35,824 nt of DNA, taken from Lentisphaerota bacterium (GTDB lineage: Bacteria; Verrucomicrobiota; Kiritimatiellia; CAIQIC01; Lenti-01). Location of the stretch: assembly GCA_012511885.1 (NCBI GenBank), contig JAAZFE010000088.1, positions 1 through 35,824 on the forward strand, written 5' to 3'. This document shows positions 1 to 6,700 of this stretch, piece after piece. Position 1 is the first letter of the stretch. Every line of letters starts with the position of its first letter. The notes under the pieces are model-generated. The model was not told where the DNA came from, did no database searches, and was given only the letters and a program-made list of their open reading frames with translations. Made by a program: the position numbers and the translations under genes.

Positions 1-2
1 CC

Positions 3-1562
3 GCCCCCCCCGAAACCTACCACCTCACCATCACCCCCGCCGGCATCACCATCGCCGCCCCCGACCCCCCCGGCCACTTCTACGCCCTCCAAACCCTCGC
101 CCAGCTCCGCCAGCAAACCGGCCCCACCCTCCCCTGCCTCGAAATCCACGACGCCCCCTCCCTGCCCCTCCGCGGCTACTACCTCGACATCAGCCGCGGA
201 CGCATCCCCCGCCCCGACATGCTCAAGCGGCGCATCCGCCTCCTCGCCGCCCTCAAAATCAACCACCTCCAGCTCTACTTCGAGCACCCCTTCCGCTTCC
301 GCTTCGACCCCGACATCGCCGGCGGCCCCCACGCCGACGCCTACACCCCCGAAATCCTCCGCGACCTCGACACCTATTGCCGCAACCACTTCATCGAATT
401 CGTCCCCTCCTTCACCTGCTACGGCCACCTCGGCCGCATCCTCTCCCTCCCCCAATACCGCCACCTCGCCGAAGTCGAATTCCCCGCCCCCACCTGGGAG
501 CACGCCACCTGGCTCCAGCGCCTCCGCGGCGCCACCCTCTACACCCCCCACCCCCAGGCCCGCCAACTCATCCAGAACATCCTCGACGAATTCCTCCCCT
601 GCTTCACCGCCCCCCGCTTCAACCTCTGCGGCGACGAAACCCATGACCTCGGCCGCCGCACCCCCGGCGCCACCCCCGCCCAACTCGCCCAACACTACAC
701 CGACCACCTCCACCACCTCCACCACATCGCCGCCCGCCACGGCAAAACCCTCATGCTCTGGGGCGACATGCTCCACCAATACCCCGACGCCATCCCCCGC
801 CTCCCCCCCCACACCCACGTCCTCGACTGGGCCTACTACCCCACCAACAACTTCGACAAATGCCGCGCCTTCACCGCCCGCGGCATCCCCACCGTCACCT
901 GCCCCTCCACCCGCGGCTTCGGCCGCCTCTTCAACGCCGTCGAAGAAGCCCGCACCGTCCTCATCGCCCAGGCCCGCGCCGCCCAAACCCATGGCGCCAT
1001 CGGCCTGCTCACCACCGACTGGGGCGACTACGGCCACTTCAACATGCCCCCCGCCTCCCTCCACGCCATCGCCCTCGGCGCCCACCTCGCCTGGAACCCC
1101 GCCAACGACCCCCACGCCCCCTTCGACCACGCCTTCTCCGCCCTCCTCTTCGGCGCCCCCGACCCCCACCCCGCCCAGCTCTACGCCCAGGCCGGCGCCA
1201 CCCCCGCCCCCCTCGCCACTTGGCCCCTCGCCCCCGTCCAAGGCACCCCCTGGCCCACCGACCCCGCCCCCGCCCGCCGCCTACTCGAGCAAGCCCCCGC
1301 CTGGGCCACCCAATTCAGCCGCCTCACCCCCACCCCCTGGACCGACGAAAACGATCTCGCCCAACTCGCCCTCGCCTGCCGCTTCCTCCACCTTGCCGCC
1401 CACCTCGCCACCCGCGCCCCCCCCGCCCAAACCCTCCCCCTCCTCGACGAACTCGAAAAGGCCTACGCCCCCCTCTGGTACAACGAAAGCCAGCCCCAGG
1501 GCCTCATCGACCTCCACACCCGCGGCTTCACCCCCCTCCGCCACCACCTCCAAAACCAATAA
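3..1562 (+). CDS. Glycoside hydrolase family 20 beta-N-acetylhexosaminidase (5' end outside window)
   Basis: The frame is open from the left edge, so the N-terminus is missing; 519 residues are visible. Residues 1-50 look like the end of the small alpha/beta domain that precedes GH20 barrels (pattern G-I-x-I-x-A, then FYALQTLAQL). RGYYLDISRGRIP, from residue 57, is the typical first barrel strand. The catalytic Asp-Glu pair of GH20 is in NLCGDETHDLG (D211, E212; codons 633-638). In this family the Glu is the general acid and the Asp positions the substrate N-acetyl group for substrate-assisted catalysis. A later conserved-looking aromatic patch is TTDWGDYGH (about residue 337). The expected reaction is removal of terminal beta-linked GlcNAc or GalNAc. 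An ATG at 219 is internal to the conserved fold and is not the real start. Wobble positions are almost all C. Substrate and cellular location cannot be told because any signal peptide is off the edge. Confidence 0.87.
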   Translation, partial: APPETYHLTITPAGITIAAPDPPGHFYALQTLAQLRQQTGPTLPCLEIHDAPSLPLRGYYLDISRGRIPRPDMLKRRIRLLAALKINHLQLYFEHPFRFRFDPDIAGGPHADAYTPEILRDLDTYCRNHFIEFVPSFTCYGHLGRILSLPQYRHLAEVEFPAPTWEHATWLQRLRGATLYTPHPQARQLIQNILDEFLPCFTAPRFNLCGDETHDLGRRTPGATPAQLAQHYTDHLHHLHHIAARHGKTLMLWGDMLHQYPDAIPRLPPHTHVLDWAYYPTNNFDKCRAFTARGIPTVTCPSTRGFGRLFNAVEEARTVLIAQARAAQTHGAIGLLTTDWGDYGHFNMPPASLHAIALGAHLAWNPANDPHAPFDHAFSALLFGAPDPHPAQLYAQAGATPAPLATWPLAPVQGTPWPTDPAPARRLLEQAPAWATQFSRLTPTPWTDENDLAQLALACRFLHLAAHLATRAPPAQTLPLLDELEKAYAPLWYNESQPQGLIDLHTRGFTPLRHHLQNQ

Positions 1563-1620
1563 CCCCCTCCCCCCACTCAGGCTTCGGCGACCTGATTTCC
1601 GCCCCCGCCAAAAAGCCTCA

Positions 1621-1693
1621 TTTTCCACGCCATGGAAACTTTTTTCGGAAGTTTTCCACGCCATGGAAAAAACTTTTCCACACTGTGGAAAAA
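1621..1693. repeat. Three TTTTCCA...TGGAAAA inverted-repeat boxes, cluster 1
   Basis: Boxes lie at 1621-1638 and 1652-1670 (both TTTTCCACGCCATGGAAA, the second one base longer) and at 1674-1692 (TTTTCCACACTGTGGAAAA). The first two have 7-bp arms around CGCCA. The third is a perfect 9-bp inverted repeat around a single C. Each half of the third box, TTTTCCACA, fits the relaxed DnaA-box pattern TTWTNCACA; the others differ by one base. They may be protein-binding sites or a dispersed intergenic palindrome family. The repetition is directly visible; the function is not. Confidence 0.75.
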
Positions 1694-1737
1694 TACGTCT
1701 CAAAAAACGCCCCTCAAACGCCACTTCAGCCCCATTC

Positions 1738-1847
1738 AAAAAAACACCCAAAAACCGCCAAAAATACCGTTTTTGACCTGTTTTTGCCCCATTTTCGACC
1801 CAAAAACGCCCTTTTCGGTCCCGTTTTCGCCCATTTTCACCCCAAAA
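1738..1847. repeat. Helically phased A/T-tract array (predicted curved DNA), copy 1
   Basis: A- or T-runs of 4-7 bases begin at 1738, 1750, 1760, 1770, 1781, 1791, 1802, 1812, 1824, 1833 and 1844, so the spacing is 9-12 bp and averages about 10.6. The bases between them are GC-rich. A-tracts in phase with the helix are a known cause of intrinsic DNA bending. The array mixes A-runs and T-runs, which weakens but does not abolish the predicted net curvature. Confidence 0.6.
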
Positions 1848-1848
1848 C

Positions 1849-1898
1849 TTTTCCACGCCATGGAAACTTTTTTTGAACTTTTTCCACGCCATGGAAAA
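1849..1898. repeat. Two TTTTCCA...TGGAAAA inverted-repeat boxes, cluster 2
   Basis: Boxes at 1849-1866 and 1880-1898 are identical in core to those of cluster 1 (TTTTCCACGCCATGGAAA). The two clusters bracket the phased A/T-tract array, giving a boxes, array, boxes arrangement. Confidence 0.75.
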
Positions 1899-1905
1899 CT
1901 TTGTT

Positions 1906-1932
1906 TCCATCCCGTCCATCCCGTCCATCCGC
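1906..1932. repeat. 9-bp tandem repeat, three units
   Basis: Units TCCATCCCG, TCCATCCCG and TCCATCCGC follow each other without gaps. The core CCGTCC that spans each unit boundary recurs in the second 9-bp array at 3670-3705. Confidence 0.7.
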
Positions 1933-2002
1933 AGTTCAAAAATCCCGCCCCGCATTGAGATTGAGTCCGCCGCCCATTCCCGCTACCATCCAATCAACCT
2001 AG

Positions 2003-2155
2003 AGCATTTGAAGAAATAATGTAGCCGGGAGGTCGTAGCGAATTGGGCTTGGCCAAGGAAGGCGAAGCAGGAATAGCATCGCTATGTCGATGCAGCCTGA
2101 CGACGGCCAAGCCCAATGCAGTAGACAAAACGGCTACAGAATTGATGAAAATGCT
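2003..2155. mobile_element. 153-bp palindromic MITE or REP-like element flanked by CTAG
   Basis: The ends are perfect inverted repeats AGCATTT (2003-2009) and AAATGCT (2149-2155). Further paired segments lie nested inside: TGTAGCCG (2020-2027) with CGGCTACA (2131-2138), the 13-bp ATTGGGCTTGGCC (2042-2054) with GGCCAAGCCCAAT (2105-2117), CAGG with CCTG, and an apical GCATCG/CGATGC stem (2076-2081 and 2088-2093). CTAG flanks both sides (1999-2002 and 2156-2159), as expected of a 4-bp target duplication. CTAG is itself a palindrome, so it could also belong to the inverted repeats. No protein is encoded. The size and symmetry fit a non-autonomous element. The GTAG words near the stem base also recall REP elements mobilised by Y1-type (RAYT) transposases. 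A structured RNA is a further possibility. Confidence 0.6.
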
Positions 2156-2773
2156 CTAGTAAGCGGCGCCGTTCATCGTAATGATCTGAATCGCCATCAG
2201 GCCGATCAACGCAAGGAAAGACAGCAGCGAAACCACCGCCCAAATCGCTCCGGGGCCCTCATCTTCCTGAATGGCAAAGATGGGTTCGGTCTCGAGACTG
2301 ACCCCGCCGGTGCTCGGCACGGTGATCGAGGCGCCGCCGCCCGGCCGCTTGAGCCGGATCGTGGGCCGTCCCGATATCGCAGCGCCCTCTTCACCGGGCG
2401 CCGACGTGACCGGCGCACCGCTCGAACTGATGCGCACGGTCGGCCGCGCGCCAATCCGAATGGTCCGCGGCTGAGTTTTCGGCGCACCCGACAAAGGCAC
2501 CTGGCTGGTGTCCAACAACGTGGTCCGGCGCTTGTAAATGTCGTCATCCATCGCCGGCATCGCGCCCAGCCCCACCTGCGAGGTTTGCGCTTTGGCCGCG
2601 CCGGGAATCGCGCTGATGTCTATGCGCGAGGTGGCCTTTTTGGCGTGAGAGCCGATCCGGATCCCCGCGGGGGAAGGCGACGAAGGCGGCATCGCTTTAC
2701 TCAAATCAATGCGGGAAGTGGACGATTTGACCTGACTGATATCCAAGGGCTTGAGTTCGTTGTCTGCGGTCAT
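2156..2773 (-). CDS. Tail-anchored hypothetical protein with TSRID-type repeats
   Basis: This 205-residue protein is not recognised. The first 170 residues are low-complexity and probably disordered, rich in Pro, Ser, Ala and Thr. A short motif recurs: TSRIDLS (19-25), TSRIDIS (48-54), TSQVGLG (64-70) and DTSQVPL (88-94). A second type follows: RTIRIG (103-108), RPTVRIS (110-116) and RPTIRLKRPG. Near residues 174-197 there is one hydrophobic segment (WAVVSLLSFLALIGLMAIQI) followed by only about eight residues. The likely topology is a cytoplasmic tail anchored in the inner membrane by its C-terminus. The start is supported by GAGG seven bases upstream of the ATG. The stop codon TAG lies in the CTAG that borders the palindromic element. 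The regularly spaced Thr/Ser next to basic residues could be phosphorylation or binding sites, but this is a guess. Confidence 0.65.
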   Translation of the reverse strand: MTADNELKPLDISQVKSSTSRIDLSKAMPPSSPSPAGIRIGSHAKKATSRIDISAIPGAAKAQTSQVGLGAMPAMDDDIYKRRTTLLDTSQVPLSGAPKTQPRTIRIGARPTVRISSSGAPVTSAPGEEGAAISGRPTIRLKRPGGGASITVPSTGGVSLETEPIFAIQEDEGPGAIWAVVSLLSFLALIGLMAIQIITMNGAAY

Positions 2774-2806
2774 GGCAAAGCCTCAATTTCTTTATTCCTG
2801 TCAACG

Positions 2807-2835
2807 ACGTTACCGCAGCCCAACCGGACGGTCAA
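2807..2835 (-). promoter_or_regulatory. Candidate promoter of the tail-anchored protein gene
   Basis: On the minus strand TTGACC (2835-2830) and TAACGT (2812-2807) are 17 bp apart, fitting a sigma-70-type promoter with a good -35 and a weak -10. Transcription would begin near 2800, leaving a leader of about 27 bases that contains GAGG (2784-2781) as ribosome binding site. Confidence 0.4.
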
Positions 2836-2872
2836 CGTCTATTTCTCCCTTCCCCGCTCGAAGGGATTGGCC

Positions 2873-2884
2873 TACGCTGACAAT
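2873..2884 (+). promoter_or_regulatory. Candidate -10 element for a leaderless HIT transcript
   Basis: TACGCT (2873-2878) ends six bases before the HIT start codon at 2885, so a normal spacing would put the transcript start on the A of ATG. No Shine-Dalgarno-like sequence lies in the preceding 15 bases. The -35 is poor (TTCCCC at 2850-2855), so this is a weak prediction. Confidence 0.3.
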
Positions 2885-3268
2885 ATGAATGCGCCTTGTC
2901 CGTTTTGCCGGCTCCCCGCCGCGCGTGTCATTGCCGAGGATGGCCCCTGCGTGGCTTTTCGCGACGCCTTCCCCGTCAGCCAGGGCCACACCCTGATCAT
3001 CCCCCGCCGCCACGCGGCCTCCTTTCGTGATTTGAATGCCGAAGAATGGGCCGCCGCCCAGCGCCTGGCCGTGCGCCTCGCCGCGGAACTGCAAGCGGCT
3101 GATCCTTCGATTGCCGGGTTCAATTTCGGCGCCAACGACGGCCTGGCCGCCGGGCAGTCCATCTTCCATTGCCATCTGCATCTCATCCCCCGGCGCATGG
3201 GCGACCACCCCTCCCCCCGGGGCGGGATTCGGGGCGTCATCCCCGGCAAAGCCGATTATCCCGCTTGA
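2885..3268 (+). CDS. HIT-family nucleotide hydrolase/transferase
   Basis: This 127-residue protein carries the histidine triad, seen as HCHLHLIPRR near residues 98-107. The middle His of the triad is the nucleophile that forms a nucleotidyl intermediate. The N-terminal CPFC is a zinc-binding pair often seen in Hint- and Fhit-like members. The segment FPVSQGHTLIIPRRH is the usual HIT strand-turn region. Members cleave AMP from lysine, sulfate or phosphoramidate adducts (Hint) or split dinucleoside polyphosphates (Fhit); which applies here cannot be decided. The ATG at 2885 is chosen because it gives the normal family length and places CPFC at the N-terminus. The same frame stays open much further upstream, but that part is antisense to the neighbouring gene. 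It is divergent from that gene with 111 bp between starts, and its stop codon overlaps the tRNA promoter. Confidence 0.88.
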   Translation: MNAPCPFCRLPAARVIAEDGPCVAFRDAFPVSQGHTLIIPRRHAASFRDLNAEEWAAAQRLAVRLAAELQAADPSIAGFNFGANDGLAAGQSIFHCHLHLIPRRMGDHPSPRGGIRGVIPGKADYPA

Positions 3269-3293
3269 CTTTGGCCGCTTTTTGGCGTTAGTT
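3265..3293 (+). promoter_or_regulatory. Candidate promoter of tRNA-Asn
   Basis: TTGACT (3265-3270) overlaps the stop codon of the HIT gene. TTAGTT (3288-3293) follows after 17 bp as a weak -10. A start near 3300 leaves a short leader before the mature tRNA at 3314. Confidence 0.4.
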
Positions 3294-3313
3294 TCCGGCA
3301 GATCATTCGAGGT

Positions 3314-3388
3314 TCCAGCGTAGCTCAATGGTAGAGCGGTTGGCTGTTAACCAATAGGTTACAGGTTCGAGTCCTGTCGCTGGAGCCA
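3314..3388 (+). tRNA. tRNA-Asn (anticodon GUU), CCA encoded
   Basis: A full cloverleaf can be drawn. The acceptor stem is TCCAGCG/CGCTGGA (3314-3320, 3378-3384). The D arm is GCTC/GAGC. The anticodon stem is GTTGG/CCAAT with loop CTGTTAA, so the anticodon GTT is at 3346-3348. The T arm is ACAGG/CCTGT with loop TTCGAGT. The discriminator G at 3385 is followed by an encoded CCA (3386-3388). GTT reads Asn codons AAC and AAU. Confidence 0.97.
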
Positions 3389-3537
3389 TTTCCTTTGTCG
3401 CGAAAGCAGGCAAAGCAACCCGCCCCACCCTCTGTGCTCCACTTCGCCGCGCCGCGGCATCCGTCAGCGCCCCTGGGAACGCTGAACCCCAGCTCGGCAA
3501 ATGCTTGACTCCCGACTCCCGACACTCAAAAACACGG

Positions 3538-3623
3538 TTTTGGGCCGAAAATTGCCCGTTTTTGCCCCGTTTTTACCCATTTCGGGCCGTTTTTGCCCGT
3601 TTTTCAGCCTTTCGGGCGGTTTT
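3538..3623. repeat. Helically phased A/T-tract array (predicted curved DNA), copy 2
   Basis: Runs begin at 3538 (T4), 3548 (AAAATT), 3559 (T5), 3570 (T5), 3580 (T3), 3590 (T5), 3600 (T5), 3610 (T3) and 3620 (T4). The spacing is 10, 11, 11, 10, 10, 10, 10, 10 bp. Eight of nine are T-runs on the same strand, separated by GCCC- or GGGC-type words, so bending contributions should add. This is more regular than copy 1. Confidence 0.7.
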
Positions 3624-3635
3624 CCGCGCGGCAAC

Positions 3636-3655
3636 CGCCGCGCTGATGCGCGGCG
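3636..3655. other. GC-rich hairpin, 8-bp stem
   Basis: CGCCGCGC (3636-3643) pairs with GCGCGGCG (3648-3655) around a TGAT loop. The word CGCCGCGC recurs at 3445-3452 and 3730-3737, so the intergenic region reuses one hairpin arm. No T-run follows on either strand. Confidence 0.45.
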
Positions 3656-3669
3656 TTCCCGGAAAAAAC

Positions 3670-3705
3670 GATCAGTCTGATCCGTCCGATCTGTCCGATC
3701 CTTCC
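3670..3705. repeat. 9-bp tandem repeat, four units starting with GAT
   Basis: Units GATCAGTCT, GATCCGTCC, GATCTGTCC and GATCCTTCC follow each other exactly. The best-conserved part is GATCnGTCC. The CCGTCC core is shared with the array at 1906-1932, which has the same 9-bp period. Each array starts some 45-60 bp after the end of a phased A/T-tract array. Confidence 0.7.
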
Positions 3706-3729
3706 ACCTTCAACCCGCCACCTTTTTCC

Positions 3730-3750
3730 CGCCGCGCCAGTGGCGCGGCG
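3730..3750 (-). terminator. Hairpin directly after the giant gene's stop codon
   Basis: A perfect 9-bp stem, CGCCGCGCC/GGCGCGGCG, with a 3-base loop begins two bases beyond the TAG stop. On the minus strand the following bases are GGAAAAAGG rather than a T-run, so a classic intrinsic terminator is not complete. A stabilising 3' hairpin is an alternative. Confidence 0.4.
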
Positions 3751-3752
3751 TC

Positions 3753-6700
3753 CTACTGATGCCCCATCCACCGAGTGGGCAGGGTATAGAAGTTCGAGGG
3801 GTGATAGGTCCACGTCCAGGTGTTGTCCAGACCGCCGTTCCGGGAGATGATAATGATCACATCATTGGGCTGGAAGGGGTTGCCCGGCACCGTTCCACCG
3901 GTGGAGGAGTATCTCCAGACGCCCTCGGGGTCGCAGTAGATCAGCTTGCCGCCGCGCACGTTCTTCTTGGTGGTATCCACGGTATAGATCTCGTCGCCGG
4001 TGCCCTTGGGCCCCTTCACAAAACCGCTTTCGATCAGATTCATCCTGCTCGGGTGCGTAGCCACTGGCAGGCGCAGAGCAACCGGATTGTACACCAGCAT
4101 CTCTTCCCGGCCGCTTCGCCAGCCGCACTCGATCACCTGCGAGAAGCCGTTGGTGGGCACCTGGGCGATCGGCGACCAGATCATGGCCGGAACCTTGGCC
4201 CACTTGCCATCCTCCGTCGGCTTGTCATAGTCCTCGGCCTCCGTCGTGATATAGTTCGTCGGCAGGATGTCCGGCAGGGTGATGGAGAAGCCCTCATTAA
4301 AGAAGCCCGGTTGCTGAGCATCATCGGTCACATCCTTCGGAGTTGCACCCTGCGGCACAACCGTCATCCAGCGCCCATACTCGTTCAACCAGTATTGGCT
4401 GGCGGCTACGGTATTGGAACTCGGCGTGAAGAACTCGACCCGGGTGCTCTGCAGAGGAGTATTGGTGCCCGGGAAGGTTTCTGTGCCGCCGAAGACGCCT
4501 CCGAAGGTATTCGTGTAAGGCACGCCATGGAACGCCACATAGTTGCGGCCCGGCGACAGCACGACGTTGTGGAGGGCATAGACCTCCTCGCTGGCCAGCG
4601 GCCGCTGCGGCCGTTCGGTGTTGGGATCCTTCGTACGCCAGCGGTCCTTGTAGGAGGCGCGGAAGAACCGGATCTGGCCGCGTCTTCGCGCCAGGGCCGC
4701 ATCGTCCACGAACCAGTTGGTGTTCACCGAGGCAATCAGGTTCCACTGATTGTTGCTGCGCTCGTTGAAGGATGAACCGTCCCAATAAATCAAGTCGTAG
4801 TCCTTGCGAACTTCCGTGTAGATGAACGGGCTCTCGTTGGTTACACCCGCGGCAATCCAGTACAGCGCCGAAGCGGTCGGCGTGTTGGTGTTGTCCAGTT
4901 GCGCCGTGGGATGCGCGACCCCCGCCTCCTCCTTGTCCATGATGTTGCCCCGGATGAGGGCGAAGCGGATGGTGTTGTTGGTCGCCCAGCTAATCGGTGT
5001 GGCGGGTCCCTCGTTGCCGGCTTTGTCCACACCCACGATAATGACCGCATAATCCTGGTCGTAATCGAGGTCATAAAGCCGGACCGTGGTGCTGGACAGG
5101 TTGGCCATGCTGACATAACTCGCCCCGCTCGCCGACGGATCGGAAATGGTGCTGGCTGAGGTCACGGAAGGCCAGTTGGTGTAATCACCTGTCACGATGA
5201 AGTTCGTATAGATATACGCGCTGCCGCTGCTATAGCCCGGATCACCTGCCGGCACATCCAGCGGATCAAACGTGCCGTAGTAGAGCTTGTAGCTGCCCCA
5301 CGGCGAAAGGATGTCCGTCTGCGTGGAGAGTCCGGTCGGGTGGTTGTCATGTCCCGGATCATCCGGCCCCACGCCAGTTGACCTCCAGCTAATGTCAAAC
5401 TGCGTGGTCGGGTCGTCCACATTGTCCACCGACGCGCCGTCAATCTGCATCTCAACCGCGGTCGGCGGCGTCACATCATACGCGACATAGAAGGGCTTGG
5501 CGGGACCCGCCAGGCGGTCGCCCACCCGGTTGTTGTCGGCATCCACCGCAAAGATGTATTGCGGCTGGAGACCCTGGCTCTCCACCGAGGCCACAAAGCG
5601 CATGGACGGATGGTTCTCGCCAATGTCCACGCTTAGGCGCAGATCATCCCAATAGGTGACGTCCGTGTCCCCGCTGCCGCCGGCCTGGAGTGTGATCTTG
5701 AGCACCTCGACCGTGCCGTCTCCGATCTCCACCTCGGCCGGATCGAAGGAGAAGCTGCTCCACCCCTCGGTTGCCGCCAGCGTCAGCGTCTTGACGGCCA
5801 CCGGCGTATTGAGGTTGTTGGTGGCAAACGCCTCGACCAGGAAGGTCGCGCCCGCATCGCCGGTGCGATACCAGCCGCTGACGCCAATCTTGGGCGTGGC
5901 GGACTCCCCGTTGCGGAACTCAATCACCTGGCTGGCCTTGCCGCCCCTGGTCTGCTTGAGACTATTGGTGCCTTCCTTGACCAGTTCAAGCCCGGTGGAC
6001 AGCCATTGGATCGTGCTATTCATGTCGAGTTCCCAACCGGTGGCATGGGTGGTGCCCGCCATTTCAAAGCCATAGTTGGCCAGCGCGCCTTCCGGCGCCG
6101 CAACAGGATAGGGTGTGCCCCGCAAGGCCAGCGCAGCCGCGTCCAGCGAGCCGACGGCTTCCGCCGTCACGCGGTATTCACCAATGCCGGTCACCTCGCG
6201 CTGCTTGGGCGAAGTGGTTGCCTCGTCCGCTACCTGGTCCTTCGCCACCGCACCAAAGGAGACCAGGAACTCGGGCGTGTTGGTCCACGCCACGCTGAAG
6301 CGGTCCGGCGTGCCTTCCGGCACCGCCACGCCATTCACAAAGACATCGCCAACCGCGCTCGGCGGGGTCACGTCGTTATCCACCACATACATCGAGAGAT
6401 CGGCCAGCATTTGCAGATCGTCATCGGTGCGGTCGTCGTCCGCGTCCCACACGCTGGCCTGGCCGCGGTATTCGCCCAGCATGACATTGGTGTACACCGG
6501 CCGGGGCAAGTCCGCCTCAAACGCGCCATCGTCCTGCGAACGAACCCCGCCGCACTCAAATGTCTTCGCAAAGGTGAGCAGGCGATTGGTCGCCACCACG
6601 CCGCCCAACGGATCATGCAGCGAGAAGCGCGGTCGCTTGCTCTCGTCAACCGCGTTGGGTGAACGGATGCCGCTGCCGGTATCCCAGGTGCGCCCTTGAA

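Larger units (their letters stand above)
1563..1999. other. Intergenic region with inverted boxes, phased A/T tracts and a 9-bp tandem repeat
   Basis: No credible gene is seen between the GH20 stop and the palindromic element. The first 55 bases are C-rich, with only a weak stem (TCAGG/CCTGA near 1577-1597) that could serve GH20 termination. The rest is much richer in A and T than the flanking genes. It holds five TTTTCCA...TGGAAAA boxes, a run of A/T tracts spaced about one helical turn apart and a 27-bp tandem array, each listed separately. Confidence 0.6.
3389..3752. other. Intergenic region between convergent tRNA-Asn and giant gene
   Basis: No gene is supported. It holds a C-rich stretch, a phased A/T-tract array, GC-rich hairpins built on the word CGCCGCGC, and a 9-bp tandem repeat. 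A short stretch after the tRNA (3393-3412) can pair CTTTG with CAAAG but lacks a T-run, so no clear tRNA terminator is called. Confidence 0.55.

Noticed and set aside
643-1876. Pro/Ser/Thr-rich and Arg/Pro-rich frames overlapping the GH20 gene (for example 643-1776 and 860-1876)
   Set aside because: They are frame-shifted readings of C-rich codons. The GH20 frame alone gives a recognisable fold with the Asp-Glu pair.
1621-1932. Possible CRISPR array
   Set aside because: The repeats are short palindromes with irregular spacing (13-170 bp), there are no uniform spacers and no cas genes nearby.
1281-1955. Minus-strand frame with repeated FHGVEK and MAWK words
   Set aside because: The words are translations of the TTTTCCACGCCATGGAAA boxes and of antisense GH20 sequence; no start context supports a gene.
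1563-1999. Replication origin
   Set aside because: The DnaA-box-like sites are suggestive, but no dnaA, dnaN or other origin-linked gene is present and only one box matches the pattern on both halves. It is kept as a finding rather than annotated as an origin.
2084-2884. Upstream extension of the HIT frame to 2084
   Set aside because: The extension is antisense to the 205-aa gene and gives an Arg-rich low-complexity translation. The CPFC start at 2885 matches the family length.
3505-3759. A short plus-strand frame with DQSDPSDLSDPST
   Set aside because: It is the translation of the 9-bp tandem repeat and the T-tract array; no ribosome binding site or domain is visible.
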